Part shown: one piece after another, positions 1 through 6,127 of the stretch
Layout of the letters: each line of letters opens with the position of its first letter
Position numbering within the stretch: position 1 is the first letter of the stretch
NCBI GenBank assembly: GCA_903932385.1
Contig: CAIZGA010000651.1
Location: 1 to 6,422, forward strand
Length of the DNA stretch: 6,422 bases
DNA from: an uncultured Acidobacteriota bacterium
GTDB taxonomy: Bacteria; Acidobacteriota; Terriglobia; Terriglobales; Acidobacteriaceae
Direction: 5' to 3'
Made by a program: the position numbers and the translations under genes
Notes under the pieces: generated by a model
What the model was told of the DNA's origin: nothing
The model's database searches: none
Seen by the model: the letters and a program-made list of their open reading frames with translations, nothing else

Positions 1-1434
1 ACCTATAACAAGGTGTTCACAGCACACGGTCTCATCATGGTGTTCCTGTTCCTGGTGCCTGCAGTGCCGGCCATCTTCGGTAATTTTCTTATCCCGATGA
101 TGATTGGCGCGAAGGACCTGGCCTTCCCCAAGGTGAACCTGCTGAGCTGGTACCTGTACATGGTGGCCGGCTGCCTGATGCTGGGCACGATTATCTTCGG
201 CGGCGTGGACACGGGCTGGACCTTTACCACTCCGCTGAGCACGCACTACGTCAACACCAACGTTATCTCTGCCGGTCTGGGTGCGTTTGTCGCGGGATTC
301 AGTTCCATCTTTACCGGGCTGAACTTCATCGTGACCATCCACCGCATGCGCGCGCCGGGCCTGACCTGGTTCCGCCTGCCGCTGTTTGTATGGGCGCACT
401 ACGCGGCCAGCATCCAGATGATTCTGGGAACGCCGGTGGTGGCCATCGCAATCGTGTTGGTGGCACTGGAGCGCACCATTGGCATCGGAGTTTTTGACCC
501 GGCCAAGGGCGGCGATCCGATTCTCTTCCAGCACTTGTTCTGGTTCTATTCACACCCGGCGGTGTACATCATGATTCTTCCGCCGATGGGCATCATCTCG
601 GAAGTGATGAGCACCTTCAGCCGCAAGCGTGTCTTCGGCTATACGGCGGTGGCATTCTCTTCGGTGGCGATTGCGGTCTTCGGATTCTTTGTCTGGGCGC
701 ACCACATGTTCATCATGGGCATCTCCAACTACTCGGCGCTGGTCTTCAGCCTGCTGACGATGCTGGTTGCCGTGCCCTCGGCCATCAAAATTTTCAACTG
801 GACCTTCACGATGTACAAGGGCTCCATCACCTTTGAGACGCCGATGCTGTATGCCTTCGGCTTCATCGGCCTGTTCACCATCGGTGGACTGACGGGCGTC
901 TTCCTTGGCGTGATGGGAACTGACATTCATCTGACGGAAACGTACTTCATCGTGGCACACTTCCACTTTGTGATGGTGGGCGGCGCGCTGATGGGATATC
1001 TGGCAGCCATCCATTTCTGGTGGCCGAAGATGACCGGACGAATGTATCCGGAATCCATTTCTAAACTGGCCGCAGTGATTGCGTTTGTCGGTTTCAACCT
1101 GACCTTCCTGCCGCAGTTCATGCTCGGCTACATGGGCATGCCGCGCCGCTACCACGCGTATCCGCCGGAGTTTCAGGTGCTGAACGTGCTCTCTACTGCG
1201 GGCGCAACGGTACTGGGTATCGGCTACATGCTGCCGATGATTTATCTGGTGTGGTCGCTGAAATACGGCAAGATTGCCGGCGACAATCCGTGGCAGGCAA
1301 CGGGTCTGGAATGGCAGACACAGTCGCCGCCGCTGACTGAAAACTTTACAGAAATTCCGATTGTTGACCACGATGCGTATGACTACGAGTGGTTGGCCCA
1401 CAAGACACATCGCGAGGTGACCAGCGTTGGATAG
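1..1434 (+). CDS. ctaD: cytochrome c oxidase subunit I (A2-type, caa3/aa3), 5'-partial
   Basis: This is the catalytic subunit of the membrane haem-copper oxidase, which reduces O2 to water and pumps protons. The frame is open from base 1 ([10 protein letters not shown]), so the gene starts upstream; the GTG at 13 is internal. About 477 residues are visible and the missing part should hold helix 1. Ligands are all present: haem a His at 25-27 and 964-966, haem a3 His at 958-960, and CuB His at 553-555, 700-702 and 703-705, with the cross-linking Tyr at 565-567. Helix VI reads YSHPAVY, not GHPEVY: the D-channel glutamate is replaced by the YS motif of A2-type oxidases. The D-channel entry Asp (GAKDLAFPK) and K-channel Lys (787-789, IKIFNW) are kept, as is the haem-propionate MPRRY motif (1138-1152). 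The last bases overlap ctaE. Family assignment is very secure; the A2 subtype is from motif knowledge. Confidence 0.97.
   Translation, partial: TYNKVFTAHGLIMVFLFLVPAVPAIFGNFLIPMMIGAKDLAFPKVNLLSWYLYMVAGCLMLGTIIFGGVDTGWTFTTPLSTHYVNTNVISAGLGAFVAGFSSIFTGLNFIVTIHRMRAPGLTWFRLPLFVWAHYAASIQMILGTPVVAIAIVLVALERTIGIGVFDPAKGGDPILFQHLFWFYSHPAVYIMILPPMGIISEVMSTFSRKRVFGYTAVAFSSVAIAVFGFFVWAHHMFIMGISNYSALVFSLLTMLVAVPSAIKIFNWTFTMYKGSITFETPMLYAFGFIGLFTIGGLTGVFLGVMGTDIHLTETYFIVAHFHFVMVGGALMGYLAAIHFWWPKMTGRMYPESISKLAAVIAFVGFNLTFLPQFMLGYMGMPRRYHAYPPEFQVLNVLSTAGATVLGIGYMLPMIYLVWSLKYGKIAGDNPWQATGLEWQTQSPPLTENFTEIPIVDHDAYDYEWLAHKTHREVTSVG
1414..1419 (+). promoter_or_regulatory. ribosome binding site of ctaE, inside the ctaD end
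   Basis: GAGGTG lies 7 nt upstream of the TTG at 1427. It is the only strong Shine-Dalgarno match in the area and decides the unusual TTG start of ctaE. Because it lies within the last codons of ctaD, translation of the two subunits is probably coupled. Confidence 0.7.
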
Positions 1435-2185
1435 CCAGGCAATTGCAACCGGTGCGGCAAACGCCGCCGAACATCACGCACACCCGTCGTACCAGCGCCA
1501 CCACTTCGAAACCGAAGGGCAGCAGCGCGAGGCCGCGAGCCTGGGCATGTGGGTATTTCTGCTGACGGAAATCATGTTCTTCGGCGGAATGTTTTTCGCC
1601 TACCTGCTGTACCGCAACTGGTACAACCCGGCATTTGTGGAAGCCAGCCGTCAGCTGAGCATCCCCATGGGCACGGCGAACACTGCCATCCTGATCACCT
1701 CTGGCTTCTTCATGGCCCTGGGTGTGTGGGCGGCGGAAGTTCGCAAGCGCAATCTGTTGGTGCTCTTCCTGATCCTGACCAACATCTTCGGCTGCGCCTT
1801 CCTTGGCGTGAAGTATTTCGAGTACAAGGAAAAGTGGGAGCACAAGCACATCCCCGGTATCCGCTACAGCATTGAAGAGTTTATGCACCCGCTGAAGAAC
1901 GCCAACGGCACTACGGAGCTGGAAGGCGCCAAGGCGTTGCCGCAGGATATAGCGCAGCAGACGGAAATGTTCTTCTTCCTCTACTTTGCGATGACCGGCA
2001 TGCACGCGCTGCACATGATTATCGGAATCGGCCTGCTGGTTTTCTATACGTACGGAGCGGCCAAGGGGAAATACACAAACGGCTACGTCATGCCGATAGA
2101 AAATTTCGGCTTGTACTGGCACTTTGTCGATATTGTGTGGATATTCCTGTTCCCGCTGCTGTACCTGATTAATCGGCACGGATAA
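1427..2185 (+). CDS. ctaE: cytochrome c oxidase subunit III (five-helix type)
   Basis: This is the integral-membrane subunit III of the oxidase, which stabilises subunit I and its proton uptake. It has 252 residues starting at TTG, chosen for the GAGGTG site 7 nt upstream and because the frame has no better start before the conserved part. The hydrophilic His-rich N-terminus (about 38 residues) precedes helix 1, which carries the conserved Glu (LLTEIMFF; equivalent of the DCCD-reactive glutamate). Five membrane segments are visible, at roughly residues 39-62, 82-104, 107-130, 182-212 and 226-248. The last contains the family signature [10 protein letters not shown]. The two N-terminal helices of seven-helix subunit III proteins are absent. 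Between helices 3 and 4 is a roughly 50-residue charged insert ([15 protein letters not shown] onwards). It overlaps ctaD by 8 nt, in the same operon. Confidence 0.95.
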   Translation: MDSQAIATGAANAAEHHAHPSYQRHHFETEGQQREAASLGMWVFLLTEIMFFGGMFFAYLLYRNWYNPAFVEASRQLSIPMGTANTAILITSGFFMALGVWAAEVRKRNLLVLFLILTNIFGCAFLGVKYFEYKEKWEHKHIPGIRYSIEEFMHPLKNANGTTELEGAKALPQDIAQQTEMFFFLYFAMTGMHALHMIIGIGLLVFYTYGAAKGKYTNGYVMPIENFGLYWHFVDIVWIFLFPLLYLINRHG

Positions 2186-2239
2186 TCGGCAGGAACCTGA
2201 AACGGAACACGAACCAGACCAACAGCACCGGAGTGAACG

Positions 2240-2566
2240 ATGAGCGAACACAGCAACCTGATTGATCCAGAGCACGCAGACCACCATATCGTCTCGCCGC
2301 TGGTGTATGTGGCGGTGTACCTGACGCTGCTGGCGTGCACGGGCATCACCGTGTGGGCGGCTTACCAGGAGTTCGGCATCTTCAACCCGGTGATTGCGGT
2401 GGGCATTGCCTGCTTCAAGGGCGTGGTGGTCATCCTCTGGTTCATGCACGTCCTCTACTCCACCAAGCTGGTAAAGCTGACGGTCTTCTCCGGCTTCCTG
2501 ACCTTCCTGGTCCTCATCATGATGACCATGCTGGACTACTTTACCCGCGCATGGGGCCGCTGGTAG
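2240..2566 (+). CDS. ctaF: cytochrome c oxidase subunit IV family protein
   Basis: This small membrane protein (108 residues) belongs to the bacterial oxidase subunit IV / CyoD-like family and is thought to help assemble or stabilise the complex. The ATG follows GGAG (2230-2233) at 6 nt. A short His/Asp-rich head leads into three hydrophobic segments at about residues 19-41, 50-70 and 79-100. The second holds the family pattern of a membrane-embedded Lys followed by FMH (CFKGVVVILWFMHV). It lies 54 nt after ctaE and immediately before a terminator, so it is the last gene of the oxidase operon. The ctaF symbol follows Bacillus ctaCDEF order; sequence similarity at this size is low, so family membership is firmer than the symbol. 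Confidence 0.88.
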   Translation: MSEHSNLIDPEHADHHIVSPLVYVAVYLTLLACTGITVWAAYQEFGIFNPVIAVGIACFKGVVVILWFMHVLYSTKLVKLTVFSGFLTFLVLIMMTMLDYFTRAWGRW

Positions 2567-2593
2567 GCAACGCGCAAACAGTTTGATGCAAGC

Positions 2594-2629
2594 GGCCGCA
2601 CCTTAACTCAGTTAGCGTGCGGCCTTTCT
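2594..2629 (+). terminator. intrinsic terminator of the cta operon
   Basis: A perfect 8-bp GC-rich inverted repeat, GGCCGCAC (2594-2601) and GTGCGGCC (2617-2624), is followed by TTTCT. The 15-nt loop is itself self-complementary (TAACT with AGTTA), so the hairpin can extend beyond a C-C mismatch. The T-tract is short and interrupted, so termination may be only moderate. The element ends transcription after ctaF and separates it from the sugar genes. Confidence 0.75.
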
Positions 2630-2709
2630 CGGCTGATATTCTTAGGCCTGCGGCAGCAGTATCCGGCTGCATTCGTTCAGAAGAAATCAAAAATGACGTG
2701 CGAGGCGGG

Positions 2710-3720
2710 ATGGCAGTTTATCTTGTGACCGGCGCGGCTGGATTCATTGGCTCCTCCATCACGCATGCGCTGGTGGAGCGGGGCGAGCAGGTTCGCGCGC
2801 TGGATAATTTTTCCACCGGGCTTCGCAGCAACCTTGCTGATGTGATGGACGCGATTGATTTCCGCGAGGTGGACTTGCGGGATACTCACGAGTTGCAATT
2901 GGCCTGCGAGGGTGTGGACTGCATATTTCATCAGGCTGCGTTGCCCAGCGTGCCGCGATCGGTAAAAGACCCGCGTTCCAGCCATGAAGCGAACATCAAC
3001 GGAACTTTCAATCTGCTGGAAGCGGCGCGTGCAGCTGGCGTGCGGCGTGTGCTGTATGCGGCCTCGTCTTCTGCGTATGGCAACCAGCCTGGGTTGCCGC
3101 GGGTGGAAACGATGACGCCGGCACCGATTGCTCCGTATCCCGTACAGAAGCTGGCCGGGGAACTTTATATGCAGTCGTATTGGCGCGTGTACGGGATGGA
3201 AACTGTGTGTCTGCGCTATTTCAACATCTTTGGCCCGCGACAACGGCCGGATTCTCCCTACAGCGGCGTGATGGCGAAATTTTGCCTGCAGATGCTGCGT
3301 GGCGAACGGCCGACGATTTTCGGCGACGGTGAGCAGGGGCGCGACTTTACTTATATTGAGAATGCCGTACAAGCCAATCTGCTGGCGGCGGCGGCACCGG
3401 CGGAAAAAGTTGCCGGGCGAGTCTTCAACGTGGCTTGCGGAGAACGGCATACAATCCGCGAGACGTTTGAAGTGATTGCAGGATTGACAGATTATGCCGG
3501 CACGCCGGAGTTTGTTCCTGATCGACTGGGCGATGTGCGAGATTCGCTGGCCGATATTTCTGCAGCACGCGAAGCTTTTGGCTATGCGCCGCTGGTTGGC
3601 TTTGAGGTTGGGCTGCAACGCACGGTGGATTGGTATCGCAGCGAGATGGCACGCGAAGAGCGCGAGTTGGATTTGATTGCAGAAGAGTGGTCGAAAGGGA
3701 AGTGCCGTGGCTGCAACTAA
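2710..3720 (+). CDS. SDR-family UDP-sugar C4-epimerase (WbpP/TviC-like)
   Basis: This NAD-dependent epimerase of 336 residues probably inverts C4 of a UDP-hexose (UDP-GlcNAc/GalNAc or the corresponding uronic acids) in the cytoplasm. The Rossmann motif GAAGFIG is at residues 8-14 and Asp32 ends the second strand. HQAALPSVPRS is at 74-84, SSSAYG at 119-124, and the catalytic Tyr143-x3-Lys147 (YPVQK) follows. Later motifs include LRYFNIFGPRQ, DFTYIENAVQANLLA and DVRDSLADIS, all close in style to WbpP. ATG 2710 is preferred because it begins right at the first beta strand and has GAGGCGGG just upstream; a GTG at 2698 is in frame and possible. No convincing promoter is visible between the cta terminator and this start. 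The 3' end overlaps the next gene by 14 nt. Substrate cannot be fixed from motifs; GalE-like or uronate 4-epimerase activity remains possible. Confidence 0.9.
   Translation: MAVYLVTGAAGFIGSSITHALVERGEQVRALDNFSTGLRSNLADVMDAIDFREVDLRDTHELQLACEGVDCIFHQAALPSVPRSVKDPRSSHEANINGTFNLLEAARAAGVRRVLYAASSSAYGNQPGLPRVETMTPAPIAPYPVQKLAGELYMQSYWRVYGMETVCLRYFNIFGPRQRPDSPYSGVMAKFCLQMLRGERPTIFGDGEQGRDFTYIENAVQANLLAAAAPAEKVAGRVFNVACGERHTIRETFEVIAGLTDYAGTPEFVPDRLGDVRDSLADISAAREAFGYAPLVGFEVGLQRTVDWYRSEMAREERELDLIAEEWSKGKCRGCN
3695..3700 (+). promoter_or_regulatory. ribosome binding site of the UDP-sugar dehydrogenase
   Basis: AAGGGA sits 6 nt before the GTG at 3707, inside the final codons of the epimerase gene. 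It favours GTG 3707 over the in-frame TTG at 3677, which has no such site, and over GTG 3761, which would remove the usual N-terminal lead-in to the Rossmann fold. Confidence 0.6.
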
Positions 3721-5065
3721 GGGTGGCGGAGCATCGGGTCCGAAGGATTGGGCGGATGCCGTGGCGCGCCGCGAAATTGCGGTAGGCATTGTCGGACTGG
3801 GCTATGTTGGTCTGCCGCTGGCGTTATTGTTTAGCGAGGCGGGACTGCGCGTTACTGGATTCGATATAGATGCAGAGAAAGTCCGTCGGCTGAATGCGGG
3901 CGAATCCTACATTCGCCGTATTTTGCCGGAACAGATACAAGCAGCGAGGGACGCGGGTTTCCACGCTACCAGTGACTACAGCGAAATTGCGAATGTAGAT
4001 GCGATTCTCTTGTGCGTGCCGACTCCGCTGAGTGAGAACCGCACGCCGGACTTGAGCTTCATCACCACGACTGCGAAGTCGATTGCGCCGTATCTTCACG
4101 ACGGGCAACTGGTGGTGTTGGAGAGCACGACGTTCCCCGGCACCACGGAAGAAGTGCTGGCACCGATACTGGAAAGCTGCGCGGAGAATCCGGTGCGTGT
4201 TGTGCGTAGCGGGGAGGATGTCGGCGGCATCCTGCTGGCGTATTCGCCGGAGCGTGAAGACCCGGGCAATTTAAAAATTGATCGTCGCGATGTGCCGAAG
4301 TTGATTGGCGGCATGGAGCCGCTCGCGGCGCAAGCGGCCGAGGCTGTGTACCGGTCAGTCTTCCATAGCGTAGTGCAGGTTTCCAGCCCGGCCACAGCGG
4401 AGATGACCAAGCTGCTGGAAAATATATATCGCTGCGTGAATATTGCGCTGGTGAATGAGATGAAACTGCTCTCTGAACGCATGGGGATTGATATTTGGGA
4501 AGTGATTGAAGCGGCCTCCACCAAGCCATTTGGATTTCAGCCGTTTTATCCGGGGCCCGGATTGGGCGGGCATTGCATACCGATTGATCCGTTTTATCTC
4601 AGCTGGAAGGCGAAGGAATTCGACTTCAAAACGCGTTTCATCGAATTGGCCGGCGAGGTGAATGAGGCCATGCCGGGCCATGTGATTCAGGCCGTGATTA
4701 GTGCGCTGAACCGCGGCGGTAAGGCGCTGAATGGGGCAAGAGTATTGGTGCTGGGAGTGGCGTACAAGCGCGATGTGGACGATCTGCGTGAGTCGCCGGC
4801 ACTGACCATCATCCGCGAGCTGCAGCAGATGGGCGCGGTGGTTGCCTACAATGACCCGTATTTCCCCACCGTGGGCCAGGGCCGCCACTATGCGTTGAAT
4901 ATGAGCAGCGTGCCGATGGAGAATCTCTCCGCCTATGACTGTGTGCTGATTGTGACCGACCACAGCTGCTACGACTATCAGAAGATAGTTGCAGAAGCCG
5001 CGTTGGTAGTAGATTCTAGAAACGCAACGCATGGAATTTCTTCTGAGAAAATCGTGCGCTGCTGA
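3707..5065 (+). CDS. nucleotide-sugar 6-dehydrogenase (WbpA/TviB-like, UDP-GlcNAc or UDP-Glc)
   Basis: This cytoplasmic enzyme (452 residues from GTG 3707) oxidises the C6 hydroxyl of a UDP-sugar to a carboxylate with two NAD+. The N-terminal NAD domain has GLGYVGLP at 30-37, CVPTP at 103-107 and ESTTFPGTT from 139. The central domain carries the catalytic Lys235 and Asn239 (KLLEN). The active-site Cys290 lies in GLGGHCIPIDP with Asp294 four residues on, as in characterised UDP-glucose dehydrogenases. The C-terminal UDP-binding domain includes VLGVAYKRDVDDLRESPAL. The segment KPFGFQPFYPGPGLGGHC resembles UDP-GlcNAc dehydrogenases (WbpA) more than UDP-glucose dehydrogenases; this is from memory of the family. 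Overlap with the epimerase implies co-translation and a shared pathway. All catalytic residues are intact. Family is secure; the exact sugar is inferred. Confidence 0.93.
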   Translation: MAATKGGGASGPKDWADAVARREIAVGIVGLGYVGLPLALLFSEAGLRVTGFDIDAEKVRRLNAGESYIRRILPEQIQAARDAGFHATSDYSEIANVDAILLCVPTPLSENRTPDLSFITTTAKSIAPYLHDGQLVVLESTTFPGTTEEVLAPILESCAENPVRVVRSGEDVGGILLAYSPEREDPGNLKIDRRDVPKLIGGMEPLAAQAAEAVYRSVFHSVVQVSSPATAEMTKLLENIYRCVNIALVNEMKLLSERMGIDIWEVIEAASTKPFGFQPFYPGPGLGGHCIPIDPFYLSWKAKEFDFKTRFIELAGEVNEAMPGHVIQAVISALNRGGKALNGARVLVLGVAYKRDVDDLRESPALTIIRELQQMGAVVAYNDPYFPTVGQGRHYALNMSSVPMENLSAYDCVLIVTDHSCYDYQKIVAEAALVVDSRNATHGISSEKIVRC

Positions 5066-5071
5066 ACTAGG

Positions 5072-5090
5072 ATTTATCGCGGTAAATTTT
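5072..5090 (+). terminator. weak terminator-like hairpin after the sugar genes
   Basis: ATTTATC (5072-5078) can pair with GGTAAAT (5081-5087, one G-U pair), and TTTT ends at 5090. The stem is AT-rich and the loop must open to about four bases, so stability is low. It sits 7 nt after the dehydrogenase stop, the expected place for a terminator. The stretch from here to about 5200 holds nothing else firm beyond a possible CCAGTG/CGCTGG hairpin (5107-5112 with 5131-5136). Confidence 0.3.
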
Positions 5091-5201
5091 CCGGGGCCAT
5101 GCAAGACCAGTGAATGTCGAGAAATGGATTCGCTGGAACTTGGCACCGCTTTGTACGTTGTTCCAATTTAGAACTGCCATTGCACGTCTGTAACACGGGT
5201 T

Positions 5202-5263
5202 CTCTTTCATCCGGCTAAAGAGTTCATATTTCCCGGGTCGCCACCGATGTAGGTAGTGTGGCG
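5202..5263 (+). promoter_or_regulatory. structured leader: possible H-type pseudoknot plus start-site hairpin
   Basis: Three stems can be drawn by eye. Stem A pairs CTCTTT (5202-5207) with AAAGAG (5217-5222). Stem B pairs ATCCGG (5209-5214, in the loop of A) with CCGGGT (5233-5238, one G-U), giving pseudoknot topology with connecting loops of 1, 2 and 10 nt. Stem C pairs CGCCAC (5239-5244) with GTGGCG (5258-5263), directly abutting B. C encloses AGGTAG and covers the alternative GTG start and part of the region before ATG 5276. Six-base pairings arise by chance, so this is a candidate cis-regulatory RNA only; no ligand or family is assigned. Confidence 0.3.
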
Positions 5264-5275
5264 GGTTTGAACGGT

Positions 5276-6127
5276 ATGAATGTAAGCGCTACAGGGCGCG
5301 CGGAGCTGCATGCCTGCGCTACAGCACGAGCTTGCACAACACTGCTGGCGGGAACTCTGCTTGCCTGCGCATCTCTGTTTCCGTGCATCGCGATTTCACA
5401 GGTTGGCGATTTATCCGTGCCGACGGAAAATCGCGCAGTGGCACAGGCGAAATTGCGACAGCAACGTGCTGCAAGATTTTTAGCGGGGCGTCAGGCATCT
5501 CGTCAAAGCGTAAACCCTTCGGCCGCGCGACAGGCAGCCACTGCGCAGCATTTGGCAATTGTCTCTGCCAATGCGGTGTTGCCGCTGGGCACGCCGCTGA
5601 CGGCAACGTGGCAATCAGTTGGCCCCGCACAAATCAATAGTGAATCCTATGGTCTGGTATCGGGCCGCATCAGCAGCATTGCGATTGATTCGTCGGATGC
5701 AAGCGGCAACACGGTGTATCTGGGAACCACTGGCGGCGGCGTTTGGAAAAGTACGAATGCCGCCGGTGCGGCGGGTAGTGTGACTTTCAATCCGCTAACG
5801 GATGATCTCTCTGTCTACAGCATCAGTTCGGGATCGTCGGCGACGGCGTCGCTCAGTATCGGTGCCGTCAGCGTGCAGCCGGGCGGAACCGGCGTAGTGC
5901 TGGCGGGAACAGGCGATCCGAATGATGCACTGGATTCTTACTATGGCGAAGGAATTTTGCGCTCGCGTGACGGCGGTCAAACATGGAGCCTGATACAGAA
6001 TTCGCATGATGGCGTGGCGGGAACGCATTCGTTTATCGGCAATGGCTTTGCTGGATTCGCGTGGAGTTCAATACCAGTGGTGTGGTGGTGGCTGCGGTTT
6101 CGCAGGCGGCAGAAGGCGTGGTGGTGA
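5276..6127 (+). CDS. secreted Asp-box beta-propeller protein, N-terminal part, frameshifted
   Basis: This is the first part of an exported sialidase/BNR-fold protein; its function is unknown. From ATG 5276 (GTG 5258 is in frame and possible) residues 21-40 form a hydrophobic core (TTLLAGTLLACASLF) with a likely signal-peptidase site after AIS (39-41). Residues 50-90 are rich in Ala, Arg and Gln and look like a helical or flexible linker. The propeller begins at about residue 110 (TWQSVGPAQI), with GRISSIAIDSSD, TVYLGTTGGGVWKS and VLAGTGDPNDA. A canonical Asp box, SRDGGQTW, is at 5963-5986. After about 6060 the frame turns into Trp/Arg-rich sequence unlike the rest and stops at 6127, while the expected protein continues in the frame starting at 6061. 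The break could be a real mutation or an assembly error. Similar proteins occur in Acidobacteria, often with Ig-like C-terminal domains. Confidence 0.8.
   Translation: MNVSATGRAELHACATARACTTLLAGTLLACASLFPCIAISQVGDLSVPTENRAVAQAKLRQQRAARFLAGRQASRQSVNPSAARQAATAQHLAIVSANAVLPLGTPLTATWQSVGPAQINSESYGLVSGRISSIAIDSSDASGNTVYLGTTGGGVWKSTNAAGAAGSVTFNPLTDDLSVYSISSGSSATASLSIGAVSVQPGGTGVVLAGTGDPNDALDSYYGEGILRSRDGGQTWSLIQNSHDGVAGTHSFIGNGFAGFAWSSIPVVWWWLRFRRRQKAWW

Noticed and set aside
2617..2709. Longer epimerase starting at GTG 2617
   Set aside because: This start lies in the terminator stem and adds 31 residues with no fold relevance before the Rossmann strand. ATG 2710 has a purine-rich site directly upstream.
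2693..2728. Short leader peptide (ATG 2693, 11 codons) overlapping the epimerase start
   Set aside because: It has only a weak ribosome site and no attenuator structure or codon bias.
550..3789. Long open frames on the minus strand (about 286, 367 and 370 codons) opposite ctaD, ctaE/ctaF and the epimerase
   Set aside because: They are His/Arg/Gln-rich with no recognisable motif and mirror the codon periodicity of strongly supported + strand genes.
5141..5155. TGGCAC followed by TTGTA, resembling a sigma-54 promoter
   Set aside because: The spacing is one base short and the essential GC of the -12 element is GT.
5140..5169. TTGGCA as a -35 box for the propeller gene
   Set aside because: No acceptable -10 hexamer occurs at 16-18 nt; the best (CAATTT) is poor.
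5216..5250. TAAAG and CCGAT, resembling a sigma-28 (FliA) flagellar promoter
   Set aside because: The two elements are about 8 bases too far apart, and the -10 would read CCGATGTA instead of GCCGATAA.
5359..5373. Lipobox (LLAC) that would make the propeller protein a lipoprotein
   Set aside because: The Cys is followed by further hydrophobic residues (ASLF.CIAI) and Leu at -2 is atypical, so a signal peptidase I site after AIS fits better.
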